From contig NZ_FQYQ01000005.1 of the NCBI RefSeq assembly GCF_900141825.1, positions 41,800 through 105,799 of the forward strand: DNA of 64,000 nucleotides. Direction: 5' to 3'. A program made the translations under genes and the position numbers. This document shows, piece by piece, positions 53,969 to 63,542 of the stretch; the first letter of the stretch is position 1; each line of letters opens with the position of its first letter. Under the pieces are notes generated by a model. That model saw only the letters and a list, made by a program, of their open reading frames with translations. It had not been told where the DNA came from and made no database searches. This DNA comes from Pseudobutyrivibrio xylanivorans DSM 14809 (GTDB lineage Bacteria > Bacillota > Clostridia > Lachnospirales > Lachnospiraceae).

Positions 53969-54589
53969 TTATGACTTCAAAAAATCTCTTATTGTTTCGA
54001 GAGTCATTGTAAGAGATGTGGCACCAGGATCCTGGTGACCAATACTGCGCTCTCCTAAATAACTTGCACGTCCCTTTGTAGCTGCGATAGTCTTTGTAAA
54101 TTCAATTCCTTCGTTAGCAGCTACGCATGCATCTGTAAGTGCATCAGCAAGACTTGCTCCCCCAGCAAGCTTCTCTGTCAAAATATCTGTTGCAGGCATA
54201 AGTGCGTCAAGCATTGTCTTTTCCCCTTTTTCTGCATGACCACGCTTTTGAATTCCTGCAATAGCAGCTTCCATGGCAGCTTTGAAGTCATCCCCACTAA
54301 CTTCAGTTTTTCCTGCAAACACCTTTGCCGCCTCCATGTAAGCTGTTCCATATAATGGACCTAATGCGCCACCAACAGTAGACAGCAGTGTCATTCCTGT
54401 CTTCTTTAACGCATTTCCGATATCCGCATCCTCTGGATCAACTTTTTCGATAACCGCCTGGAATCCTCTGGCCATATTTACACCATGGTCAGCGTCACCA
54501 ATTTCTCTGTCTAAATCTGTAAGAAAATCCTTGTTTTCGATGATTTTTTCAGCGATTTGCTTCAGGCAGTCGTAGACTCTTGTAGACAT
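53969..54589 (-). CDS. dhaL: Dihydroxyacetone kinase ADP-binding subunit DhaL
   Basis: Carries tightly bound ADP/ATP that phosphorylates dihydroxyacetone on DhaK. 206 residues from ATG 54589 (AAGGGGGA upstream). The helical barrel has the Mg-binding Asp cluster in REIGDADHGVNMARGF and the C-terminal GHQDPGATSL. No DhaR or DhaQ/S regulator gene is nearby. It is the first gene of the operon, with a 109-base gap to the S66 gene upstream. Confidence 0.94.
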   Translation of the reverse strand: MSTRVYDCLKQIAEKIIENKDFLTDLDREIGDADHGVNMARGFQAVIEKVDPEDADIGNALKKTGMTLLSTVGGALGPLYGTAYMEAAKVFAGKTEVSGDDFKAAMEAAIAGIQKRGHAEKGEKTMLDALMPATDILTEKLAGGASLADALTDACVAANEGIEFTKTIAATKGRASYLGERSIGHQDPGATSLTMTLETIRDFLKS

Positions 54590-54698
54590 AAAAAATCCCC
54601 CTTCTCCGTAGAATTTCGATAAATTAATTATACCAAAATTCAAGTAAAAGAGGGCAAGTTTTTTGACAATTATTTCAAGTTGTGGCAGGCATGTTACG

Positions 54699-55730
54699 CT
54701 ATTTATAAACTATCTTAATATTGTCATCTACTATTACGTTTGCGTGTGCACCCGACACGATAGTCATGGCAGGAGCCAGATGCCCCACATCTGCATCCAT
54801 CACGATAGGCACATTATATTTTCCTAAGATTCCTGTAACTGCGTTGTACTGGTCAAGTCCCATCATCTCCTGCTTCCACGCAGCCGCTGGACGCCCGATG
54901 ATGAATCCCTTCGTATTTACGAACCAGCCAGCTCTGTCAAGATTCCAAAGAGCTCGACGAATAGACATTACATTTAAATCGCATGCTTCGAGAAACCAGA
55001 TTACTCCCTGCTCCTTATATCTCTCATTGAACTGTGCCACCTTGTCATATTTCGTACCTACAAGGTTAGCCAAACAGTCAAGGCATCCGCCAGTAATAAT
55101 TCCTGAGAACTCTGGCAAGCGATTTACCTCTGCCTCTCCCATAAAAAGACGAAGCTCTTTTTTCTCAGTAAGGTTATACCCAACAAATGGGTGGTCTTCA
55201 TCCTTTAAGGATTCAATTTCAAATTTGTCGTAGCCTGAAACCTCATGCTTTTTACCTGTGAAAACCTGAATAGAATCCTCAAGAGCTGGCTCTAGCTTTT
55301 CCATTCCAAAGGCACCAATACTTGGTCCGTATATGGAAGCCACATCACAAATTGTGTTAAGCAGAAATGTGAAATTCGTATTGTCGGAGTAACCCATGTA
55401 CCACTTTGGATTGGCGTTATTTACCGCTTCAAAATCAACATAATCCAAAGTCTCGCACATCAGCTCGCCACCACCGCAGGTGATAAGCATATCGTTATCA
55501 CCACTACAGTAAAAATCTGTCAGCTCTTTTCCACAATTTTCAGGTGTGGAACTGATTCCTATTCCATCGCTTTTTCTACAATTTGGTCCTTCCACAAGCT
55601 TGTAGCCCATACCCTGGAATCGCTCTATTGCAGAATCAAAGCAGCTCTTGTATGGCTCAAAGGCGCATCCAAAGGATGGCGCTACCAGCCCGATAGTACC
55701 ATTTTCTTTTATGTATTCTGGATATCTCAT
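54699..55730 (-). CDS. S66-family peptidase (LD-carboxypeptidase/MccF-like)
   Basis: 343 residues. The Ser-Glu-His triad is visible: Ser in WYMGYSDNTN at about 115, Glu in FLEACD at about 243, and His in DVGHLAP at about 313. S66 enzymes trim the terminal D-Ala from muropeptide tetrapeptides or cleave microcin-type peptidyl nucleotides. LD-carboxypeptidase or an MccF-like role cannot be separated by eye. There is no signal peptide, so it is cytoplasmic. It follows the large hybrid kinase by 21 bases with AAGGGGAC upstream and is probably in its operon. Confidence 0.88.
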   Translation of the reverse strand: MRYPEYIKENGTIGLVAPSFGCAFEPYKSCFDSAIERFQGMGYKLVEGPNCRKSDGIGISSTPENCGKELTDFYCSGDNDMLITCGGGELMCETLDYVDFEAVNNANPKWYMGYSDNTNFTFLLNTICDVASIYGPSIGAFGMEKLEPALEDSIQVFTGKKHEVSGYDKFEIESLKDEDHPFVGYNLTEKKELRLFMGEAEVNRLPEFSGIITGGCLDCLANLVGTKYDKVAQFNERYKEQGVIWFLEACDLNVMSIRRALWNLDRAGWFVNTKGFIIGRPAAAWKQEMMGLDQYNAVTGILGKYNVPIVMDADVGHLAPAMTIVSGAHANVIVDDNIKIVYK

Positions 55731-55751
55731 TATTCAGTCCCCTTTTCAATG

Positions 55752-58700
55752 TTATTTTAGTAATTCCTCTATACCATCCCAGTCAAATCGCTTAACCATC
55801 TTTGATATACTATCAATCTTTTCTGCGTCCTCTGCAGGAAGCTTATATTCCTTCAGTTCCGAAATAATCATTTCCATCATCTCATGATCCATCTGAGGAA
55901 CGATTTCTCTCATGGCAGAGTATGCTCCTGCCAGTTTATTTTCTGGAACCTCAGGCAAATCATTATCCTCTGATGAATCAGCAGAAATATCTTTTATTGG
56001 TTTAAGCTTATCCTTAAAAAGCCTGTACTGGTTCAGTAGTTTTTCATGATGAGCTGTTATGTAGTCAATGTCATCAGACTTTCCAGCCTTTTCCATTTTC
56101 TCGGCAAAAGCTGAAAGCTCCATGGCACCAGTAATTCTGGCTGAAGATTTCAGTGCATGAGTCTTAATAGTGTAAAGCTTAAAGTCACCATCATTATAGG
56201 CATCTTCCAACACCTTGGTGTTTTCATCTATTGTATCAAAAAACAGCTCTATACTGTTAATAAATGCATTAATTCCTCCAGAACCCTTTATACCATCCTC
56301 GATGGAAATTCCATCAACCTCCTTTATCCAGGCCATATTCTCTGGGAATTCATCAGAAGTCTGCTTTTCAAGCTCTGATGCTGGACGTTCAGTTATCTTA
56401 TCACCCAACTGATACATCATTGTATATTCCAGCTCCTCAGTATCAATTGGCTTTGCAAGATATCCATTAAATCCCTTAGACTCATAGAACTTATACGGAT
56501 CAGTCATGGTGTTTGCAGTAAGGGCATATACAGGAACATCCTTGTTGATTTCTCTAAGCTTTATAAATGTCTCCAGGCCATCCATTTCTGGCATCATGTG
56601 ATCCAGAAAGACGATATCATAATTATTTAACTTTATTTTTTCCAGACATTCCAAACCACTGGAGGCAGTTTCCACCTGAACCTTGGTTGGTTTTATAAGA
56701 CCCTTGAAAACAGCCAGGTTCATAGTGTTATCGTCTACAACAAGCACCTTTGCATCAGGAGCATAGAACTTTGGAACATAAGGTCCCTTGGCAACATACT
56801 CTTCATGCTCTTTAAACTCTCCTATACCTTCAGCATCCACTACTTTCTGACTGAATGTGAAAATAAACTCAGAACCTTTTCCGTATTCGCTCTCGCACCA
56901 GAGTCTACCACCCATAAGTTCAGCAAAACGTCTGGAAATATCCAGTCCAAGTCCCGTACCCTGAATAGAACTGTTCTTTTCCTCATCCAGTCTTTCGTAT
57001 GCTGTGAAGAGTTTGTCTAAATCCTCTGTCTTTACACCGATTCCCGTATCTTTAACGGATATACGAACTGCACAATCTTCTGCAGATTTACTCTCCACTG
57101 TTACCTTAAGTGTGAATCCACCCTGCTCAGTATATTTCACTGCATTTGTGAGAAGATTCAATATTATCTGTTTCACCTTGCCTGCATCACCATAAAGCTT
57201 TTTAGGCAACTTGTTATCTATCTCCCAATCAAATGTCAAATCCTTCTGTTGGCTTTTAACTTTAATCATAGAAATAATGGATCTTAATTGTTCTTCAGGC
57301 TCATATTCCTGCTCAACCAGATGCATTTTTCCTGATTCAATCTTAGATATATCCAGGATTTCATTAATCAGCCCAAGAAGAGATTCTGCTGCATTTCTAA
57401 TATCCAGGGAGCAATTTACCACCGACATGAAATATGATTTAGGAACTCCTTCTGTATCCTCCCTAAGAATGATTTCATTCATACCCATAATAGTATTAAT
57501 AGGAGTTCTGATTTCATGGGACATATTTGCAAGGAATCTGGACTTTGCAGTGTTGGCACGTTCAGCCTCATCCTTTGCCATCTGAATCTCAACGTACTGC
57601 CTTCTGATAACTGTTCCAGTCATGATTCTCCATACTATAAAGGCAACAGCTGCTGCAAGCAAAAATAGCAATAATACCCTTACACTGGTACGTTCAAATA
57701 ATCTTGGCTGCTTAATAAATTTGAAAGTCTCATCCTGCCTTATTTCTCCTGTGACATTATCAAGAATCTGGATATGTAGTAGATAATCTCCATATTTAAG
57801 GCCTGTGTAATCCAGTGTGTGAAGCTGGCTTCGCTGAGAAGTCATACCTCCATCACCAACTTTATCCAAAAATACCTTAACCACAGGATTCATCATAGAG
57901 TAATCCATAACAGCAGGGCTAATCTGAATACGGTTGACATCTGGAGGAATCACGTAGGTTCCAGTCTCATCTGGTTCAAGTTTTACATCATCACAAGTAA
58001 CTGAGGCGATTCCCACTCGCACGTCGCAATTAGCATCATAATAGCGATTAATATTTACTTTACTTACGCCTGTCATTCCTGCTACATAGAGGTTTCCGTA
58101 AACATCTATACCGCTTCGTTCATTGGCTATAGGCATACTGGTTAGTCCATTTGCCAGGTTATATTCTCTGTAATCTGTAACCTTGTCATCCAGCATCTGT
58201 TGTACAGGAACACTAAAAATACCACAGGACGCCAATATCCAAAGTTCATCATCATTGTCCGAATAGATATCAAAATTGTGAGTGTAAGGAAATGTTGAGA
58301 CGTTAGTGATTTTCCCGTCTTTCATATATTCTATGGAATTGGATGTTGTAATCCATATAACATCCCTCTGGGAATCCTTATTCATTCTCATGACAACATC
58401 ACTGGTAAGTCCCTCATCATGTCCAATTCTATCTATCTGTACGCCATCCTTTATGACATAGATGCCATCACCGTCAGTTGCCACGTATAGGGTTCCATCT
58501 TCTAGTTCCAATAAATCAAGGACAACTGGTGTTTTTAATATCTCTCCATTCATAGAAAGAGTTAATTCTCCATCGTTAATAATGGCTACTCCTTCATTGG
58601 TTCCTACCAGAATATTTCCATTAAATCCGTTCCTCAGGCATCTGATTTCATTACTAGGTAATCCATTATGGGTTCTAAAAGATGAAATTTCTCCATTTGC

Positions 58701-59984
58701 AGACAGGCGAATTAAGCCCATATTGTTTGAGAAAACAGCAAACCAGACATTTCCGTCATCATCATCAATAATGCATCTAACCCTATTGTCTCCAATAAAT
58801 TCTGTCATTTCATTCGTTACAGGCCTTAAATTTTTATCAATAATGTACAGTCCTTCATCAGTACCCACATACAATGTACCTTTGTGATAACAGGTAGCAT
58901 TAACTACCCTATCCTCAATGCCTGCCTTTTCAGTGTAGTTAATGAAATTATTAGCAACTATTTTCATTACACCCTGTCTTGAAGAGGCAAACCAAAGATT
59001 TCCCTGATAATCTGATGTAAACATTTCAATCGAACTGTTTAAAGGCAGTTTATCAACATGAACAAAACGATGAATTTGATTTATATATCCGACCTCTGTC
59101 TCTGAAGCCACCCAGATATAACCACACTCTTCAGTAATCCATTTCACAGTTTTGAGAGGGGATAATGATATCTCCTCAAGTGATTTCAATGTGGTTCCAA
59201 AGTTGCCATAGTACAAATAACCGTACTCGGTTCCTATGTATGCTTTTCCTTCATTGATTGGATCGGCATAGACGTTAGTAATCTTATTTATGCCCAGATG
59301 ACCATTCTTATAAAATGATGTTAGTTTTTTAGATTCAACAGAAAATATATCACCTTTTTTTGTGTAGCCATAAATGATGCCACCCTTACCGGTTGATAAT
59401 CTAAGAATACGCTGTGTATTTAATAAATCACAATCAAAATTAACCACCTTCATTTCAGGAGTAACATAGGCTATTCCCTGAGTGGTTCCTATGAAAACAT
59501 TCCCCTCATCATCCTCGGCAAATGTTCTGATAGATGAAGAAGGCAAGCCTTCCTCAAACGTAAAATGGGTCCGCACACCATCATCAATAACAACTACTCC
59601 GTTGTCATTTGTGCCGACCCATATCTTACCTTTTGAATCCTGAAAGATTACTCTTCCATTTGTCATACCTTCAGAAGTATCCTGTTTGACAAAAGAGGAT
59701 CCATCAAATTTTATTACTCCACTGTAGCCACAAAGCCACATATATCCTTCATTATCAGCAAGGATAAAGTTAGACTCTGAGGCTGGCAGACTATTTGTGG
59801 CGTCGTAGATTTCTGCCATATAGCTGGTATCGCCCAATTCACCTGTAACGGCGTAACCGCCACCAACCTTATATTTGACTGGATCCTCCGCTTCATGCGC
59901 CTGGGTATGCGAGTTTATGGAAAAAAAGCATGTTGCCACTAAAACAAATACAACTGCCAAACTACAAACTCTTTTAATACCCAT
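55752..59984 (-). CDS. Hybrid two-component histidine kinase with outer beta-propeller sensor (HTCS-like), receiver and Hpt domains
   Basis: 1410 residues. A signal peptide (1-29) leads to about fourteen propeller repeats (to about 690; recurring DxxGNxWFA or GTNEG patterns), then a Y_Y_Y-type domain and a membrane helix near 763-785. HisKA follows with His823 (MSHEIRTPIN), ATPase boxes (NLLTNAVKY, GLGLDISRR), a receiver with Asp at about 1127 (FLDHMMPEMDG), and an Hpt domain with His at about 1276 (THALKSSARI). Unlike Bacteroides systems there is no AraC-type output domain, so the phosphate must go to another protein; the receiver protein encoded 16 bases upstream is the obvious candidate. 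The ligand is unknown, possibly a glycan. Confidence 0.93.
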   Translation of the reverse strand: MGIKRVCSLAVVFVLVATCFFSINSHTQAHEAEDPVKYKVGGGYAVTGELGDTSYMAEIYDATNSLPASESNFILADNEGYMWLCGYSGVIKFDGSSFVKQDTSEGMTNGRVIFQDSKGKIWVGTNDNGVVVIDDGVRTHFTFEEGLPSSSIRTFAEDDEGNVFIGTTQGIAYVTPEMKVVNFDCDLLNTQRILRLSTGKGGIIYGYTKKGDIFSVESKKLTSFYKNGHLGINKITNVYADPINEGKAYIGTEYGYLYYGNFGTTLKSLEEISLSPLKTVKWITEECGYIWVASETEVGYINQIHRFVHVDKLPLNSSIEMFTSDYQGNLWFASSRQGVMKIVANNFINYTEKAGIEDRVVNATCYHKGTLYVGTDEGLYIIDKNLRPVTNEMTEFIGDNRVRCIIDDDDGNVWFAVFSNNMGLIRLSANGEISSFRTHNGLPSNEIRCLRNGFNGNILVGTNEGVAIINDGELTLSMNGEILKTPVVLDLLELEDGTLYVATDGDGIYVIKDGVQIDRIGHDEGLTSDVVMRMNKDSQRDVIWITTSNSIEYMKDGKITNVSTFPYTHNFDIYSDNDDELWILASCGIFSVPVQQMLDDKVTDYREYNLANGLTSMPIANERSGIDVYGNLYVAGMTGVSKVNINRYYDANCDVRVGIASVTCDDVKLEPDETGTYVIPPDVNRIQISPAVMDYSMMNPVVKVFLDKVGDGGMTSQRSQLHTLDYTGLKYGDYLLHIQILDNVTGEIRQDETFKFIKQPRLFERTSVRVLLLFLLAAAVAFIVWRIMTGTVIRRQYVEIQMAKDEAERANTAKSRFLANMSHEIRTPINTIMGMNEIILREDTEGVPKSYFMSVVNCSLDIRNAAESLLGLINEILDISKIESGKMHLVEQEYEPEEQLRSIISMIKVKSQQKDLTFDWEIDNKLPKKLYGDAGKVKQIILNLLTNAVKYTEQGGFTLKVTVESKSAEDCAVRISVKDTGIGVKTEDLDKLFTAYERLDEEKNSSIQGTGLGLDISRRFAELMGGRLWCESEYGKGSEFIFTFSQKVVDAEGIGEFKEHEEYVAKGPYVPKFYAPDAKVLVVDDNTMNLAVFKGLIKPTKVQVETASSGLECLEKIKLNNYDIVFLDHMMPEMDGLETFIKLREINKDVPVYALTANTMTDPYKFYESKGFNGYLAKPIDTEELEYTMMYQLGDKITERPASELEKQTSDEFPENMAWIKEVDGISIEDGIKGSGGINAFINSIELFFDTIDENTKVLEDAYNDGDFKLYTIKTHALKSSARITGAMELSAFAEKMEKAGKSDDIDYITAHHEKLLNQYRLFKDKLKPIKDISADSSEDNDLPEVPENKLAGAYSAMREIVPQMDHEMMEMIISELKEYKLPAEDAEKIDSISKMVKRFDWDGIEELLK

Positions 59985-60000
59985 ATAATACCCCTGCTGA

Positions 60001-60762
60001 CTACACAGCTCTTTCCATGAAAAATACCTTTATCTTGTTTAAAAATTCCTCCCTTGGCATAGTCTTTAAAAAATATCCCTGTGGCTTTAAGTTTACCACT
60101 GACATAACAGTCTCTTTGCTGTCATTTCCTGTAAGAAAAATAACCGGTATATTCTTTGTATCCTCTTCTGACCTGAGCATTTCTAATACCTGATGTCCAT
60201 CTGTAACAGGCATTTCATAATCAAGTAAGATTAAATCAACCTTATTGGCCGCAAGCCATCGTATAGCACGCATTCCCGATGTGGCCATAGATATCTTGTA
60301 ATCTGCCTCAAGCCATTCCCTCATAACATTTAAAAAGTTCACATCATCATCAACTACCAGGATTCGCTTTCTCAGCTCACCTGCATTTGCCTGCCTGTTG
60401 TAAGAATTTACGCAGGAAATATATTCATCATAATCAAGGGGTCTTGATAATTTTTTATAGATAAGATGTGCCGGAAAGCCCTCTTCAGCAGCAGCCACGT
60501 CAATAGGTTCACCGATGAAAATCAACCTTTTATCATCATCCTCAAGATGGTCTATCAAAAATGTTTTAATATCATCTGGCAACCTTTCATCCTTTTCCAT
60601 GTAAAAGGTCACAAGAGCAGTATCTGCCCAGTGCTTATCGATTTCCTCCACATCCATCGGAGTGTTAATCACATCTAAAGATGCATCGATAAGTTTCTTT
60701 GTTAAAACTCTAATGATAAAAGAATCTTTATCCCCCAATATCATTATCTGATTCTGCCCCAT
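60001..60762 (-). CDS. Double-receiver protein (degenerate plus canonical receiver domain)
   Basis: 253 residues from ATG 60762 (GGAGGT 4 bases upstream). The N-terminal half (about 1-120) keeps a receiver-like outline (MILGDKDSFIIRVLTKKL, RPLDYDE near its end) but lacks the phospho-Asp and acidic pocket. The C-terminal receiver is complete, with VVDDDVNFLNVM, Asp in LILLDYEMPVTDG and Lys in FLKTMPREEF. No DNA-binding domain is attached. It probably relays or buffers phosphate for the hybrid kinase made from the next gene. Confidence 0.9.
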   Translation of the reverse strand: MGQNQIMILGDKDSFIIRVLTKKLIDASLDVINTPMDVEEIDKHWADTALVTFYMEKDERLPDDIKTFLIDHLEDDDKRLIFIGEPIDVAAAEEGFPAHLIYKKLSRPLDYDEYISCVNSYNRQANAGELRKRILVVDDDVNFLNVMREWLEADYKISMATSGMRAIRWLAANKVDLILLDYEMPVTDGHQVLEMLRSEEDTKNIPVIFLTGNDSKETVMSVVNLKPQGYFLKTMPREEFLNKIKVFFMERAV

Positions 60763-60781
60763 AAAAACCTCCACAAAGGGT

Positions 60782-61354
60782 TTATAAAGTCATACTAATG
60801 GCACCAAGAAGCTCTTCCACTTCTTCGTCCGTAGGAATACCATCATAACAAAGTGCATAATCAATAAGCTGCTCAAAGGCACTATTCTGAGCAGACTTTT
60901 GTGGAAACAGTTCCTCGATAGGCTGTTTCCATTTTCCTAACATCTCATTCAGTTCCCCAAGCTTTGGTGTAAGAACTTCCTTCTCTTTATTTACAAGGAA
61001 CTTTGCCAACGCAGTGCTGTGTCCACTACTTGAAAATGCCCCAACTAAGTTTCCTTCTCTTAGGTAAGCTGGGAAACTAAATGTTCCAAGATTAGGATGT
61101 CCAACGATATTTACTGGAATACCAGCATCCTTGCACATCATGGAAATCTGCAAATTGATTTCCTCATCATCTGTATCAACAAGAACCATTTTACAGCCCT
61201 GTATGTCACCCGGTGTAAATTCGTCCTTTGTCTTTACCATTACTTTTGCCCCAAAATCCAAAAGCGCATCAGACCTTCTAAGTACTGCATCAGTACTACC
61301 AATTACCAAACATTTTGCCCCTGTTATATCTATAAACATAGGAAAAAAAGCCAT
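60782..61354 (-). CDS. Divergent precorrin-2 dehydrogenase-like (Met8/CysG N-domain) protein
   Basis: 190 residues from ATG 61354 (AGGAGGAG upstream). The start MAFFPMFIDITGAKCLVIG and the block VNIVGHPNLGTFSFPAYLREGNLVGAFSSSGHS align in outline with siroheme-synthase dehydrogenases. Two hallmarks are lost: the NAD-binding GGG/GGxVA loop reads IGSTDAV, and the catalytic Asp of NVVD is Gly (NIVG). No haem, cobalamin or siroheme gene is nearby. It precedes the double-receiver gene by 19 bases. It may be a binding protein or altered enzyme, not a working dehydrogenase. Confidence 0.8.
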   Translation of the reverse strand: MAFFPMFIDITGAKCLVIGSTDAVLRRSDALLDFGAKVMVKTKDEFTPGDIQGCKMVLVDTDDEEINLQISMMCKDAGIPVNIVGHPNLGTFSFPAYLREGNLVGAFSSSGHSTALAKFLVNKEKEVLTPKLGELNEMLGKWKQPIEELFPQKSAQNSAFEQLIDYALCYDGIPTDEEVEELLGAISMTL

Positions 61355-61416
61355 AACTCCTCCTTCTAAATACTCCCCACCAACGTACATTGTACCTTAA
61401 AACAATGAAATAATTG

Positions 61417-62175
61417 TTATCGCTTTTTTATAATTAAAATATTCGAGCAATATGCATTAACCAAATTTAAGGGATTAAGTATTCCTCCTGCGTTTCTAAC
61501 AAAGTTCTCGTACTCATCATAATTAACATAATATTTTGATCCCCAGGAAGATATCTCCACCCATCTTTCTAGGTATCCATTATTCTCTCGCTCGATGATT
61601 CCTGTCACAGTAACATAGTGACTATTCACATCATCATATTTATGCTCTTTGTCTTGTTCATCAAAATATGTATCTTTGAATTTTCCATCAATATATTTAT
61701 AAAACTGAATCCTATGGGAAGACTTTAGATTATAAAATGCCCAAATTACCGGCATATCTTCTAATAATGCAGCTTTCATTTTGTTATACAATGAACTCAC
61801 GCCTTCGCGTCCTCTCCAGCTAGCTTTTACATTTATATTAACAGACTTGCATTTTCGCTGAATATAGGATGACATTTGCCACGGCAAAACGCCCACCCCC
61901 AGATTCAAAAGAATCTTTGAGGTGGGATACATATCAAGATAATCCTGAACCAAAGTCATAAAATCATCTTTGGAAATCTGATTTACCTGTGCAATATAAA
62001 GATAAGAATTTATAGCAGCAACGATTCCGCAACCATATTTACTAATCTTGGGACGATAGGTTTCCGAAAAAAATTCCTGCCGCCCGCCAAACAACCTAAA
62101 AAAGCCATCATTTACTGATACAAATTTGTCTTTTATTCCTATCCGAATTGCTGGTAGATTGTCCATATACATCAT
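61417..62175 (-). CDS. Peptidase C39-like (papain-fold) protein of unknown function
   Basis: 252 residues, no clear signal peptide. A candidate catalytic Cys lies in SKYGCGIVAAINSYLY at about 49, and a His in NSHYVTVTGI at about 188, with an Asn/Asp-type residue following in the WVEISSWGSKYYV block. This is the order of the C39-like/BtrH-type cysteine peptidase fold. Targets are unknown. The start is uncertain: ATG codons at 62175, 62172 and 62166 all lack a strong ribosome site. It lies 62 bases upstream of the Met8-like gene. Confidence 0.72.
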   Translation of the reverse strand: MMYMDNLPAIRIGIKDKFVSVNDGFFRLFGGRQEFFSETYRPKISKYGCGIVAAINSYLYIAQVNQISKDDFMTLVQDYLDMYPTSKILLNLGVGVLPWQMSSYIQRKCKSVNINVKASWRGREGVSSLYNKMKAALLEDMPVIWAFYNLKSSHRIQFYKYIDGKFKDTYFDEQDKEHKYDDVNSHYVTVTGIIERENNGYLERWVEISSWGSKYYVNYDEYENFVRNAGGILNPLNLVNAYCSNILIIKKR

Positions 62176-62276
62176 CCAATGATAAATAATCTTTTCTTAG
62201 TCACAAAAAGCTGATTTCTTGCTGCCTTTTCTCATTTGCCAGTAAGAATTCCAGATGAAATAAACAGCTAAACTCC

Positions 62277-62975
62277 CTAATCTAATATACTATAGAATGA
62301 ATCAATATTCTGCTCAGGTAGTGTGACTGGGTCCCAACCCTGATCCTGATAAGCCTTGATATTTAGGTCGTTGGCAAAAACATAGTTTGAAATAATCTGT
62401 GCTCTTACCTTCTCTCTAGCCTCATCATCACTAGAGACCTTTTCAAAATCATCAAAATGCTCGCCAAAAATTTCCTTAGCAGAATCAAGATAATTACTAC
62501 CATCTTCAACTATATCCATGCTTGTCACTGAATATCCTTCATCAGTAGTTTTAATATGTATGCAGCCTGGATATGAACCCCCTGAAACACACTCAAGTGT
62601 ATCTCCCTCCAAATCATAATTCATGTACCAGAAATCACCATATACCTTGATATCTTCTTTATTGCTCTCATCCTGATAAATAATATTGACGATTGGAATA
62701 GCAACATCTGCCGAATCATAATTTGCTGCAAACTCATCGTTTATATATTTATACAATACACTATAAAACAACTCTGGACCTGGATATTCATATGCTGGAA
62801 TGTTTGCACTTTCAGATGTGATGTTATCAGCTTCTTCTGAAGCTTCCTCTGATGCCTCAGTCTCAATTGTTTCAGTTTGAGATGCAGTTGCCTGCTCAGA
62901 TGCCCCACAACCAAATAATCCCGTCACCAATGCACCTGCCATAACCAATGCCAATATTTTTCTTACTCTACACAT
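62277..62975 (-). CDS. Secreted lipoprotein of unknown function
   Basis: 232 residues. The signal sequence ends in a lipobox with Cys23 (GLFGC). A Glu/Thr/Ser-rich linker (to about 60) precedes a mixed alpha/beta domain of about 170 residues with several Tyr and Asp residues. No family recognised. GGGGG lies upstream of the ATG. It is flanked by gaps of about 100 bases on both sides, so it is probably a single-gene unit. Confidence 0.78.
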   Translation of the reverse strand: MCRVRKILALVMAGALVTGLFGCGASEQATASQTETIETEASEEASEEADNITSESANIPAYEYPGPELFYSVLYKYINDEFAANYDSADVAIPIVNIIYQDESNKEDIKVYGDFWYMNYDLEGDTLECVSGGSYPGCIHIKTTDEGYSVTSMDIVEDGSNYLDSAKEIFGEHFDDFEKVSSDDEAREKVRAQIISNYVFANDLNIKAYQDQGWDPVTLPEQNIDSFYSILD

Positions 62976-63071
62976 TTTAAGCCCCCATTTTTTTCATATT
63001 TCAATGGCTTATACACTGCTTATATAATATCATAATTTAAATCACAATAGTGTCACTGTGCTGCTTATTCA

Positions 63072-63542
63072 TTAGAGATATTCTGCTATTTTTGCTGCTA
63101 CCACTTGAATATTCAAAGGTGCTTCTTCGGATTCTGTTGATATTATCAAATCTTTTCCCAACATTATTCCATTACGTTCATATTTCGCTATTTTCTTAAT
63201 ATTTTTCGAAGCGTACTCTTCTAAGTCACATAATCCTAAGTGTTCCCATATAAATGACTTTCGGGTTTTAACATTTAACACTATAAAATCTGGATATAAT
63301 ATGCCATCTTTTGCAAGTTTTAATTCAGCCTCATAAATATACGGCACTCCCGCCTTTAATAACATATCAGCGATGATTTTCTCTGATTTAGATCTAACCA
63401 TTTCACCGTTCACTGTCTCATACTGAACCTTCATAGGAATACTATTTTTATTTACTTCATAGGATTTTTTCCATTCACATATGTACTGCTCTATAGGCAT
63501 TTGTATTGGCTGAACTATATTTTGCGGCCTTCGCATAAACAT
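63072..63542 (-). pseudogene. PD-(D/E)XK nuclease-fold half of a gene split by a -1 frameshift
   Basis: 156-residue frame. From about 50 it has the restriction-endonuclease core: SKSEKIIADMLLKAGVPYIYE with the helix Glu, KLAKDGILYPDFIVLN with the PD motif, and FIWEHLGL as the ExK-like strand. Its first residues up to about 10 look like out-of-frame translation. The preceding frame (63515-63868) ends 28 bases inside it, and the two join smoothly at a T4/A4 run (63520-63523). It is probably one gene, and this half alone would lack the N-terminal helical part. No substrate is known. Confidence 0.75.
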
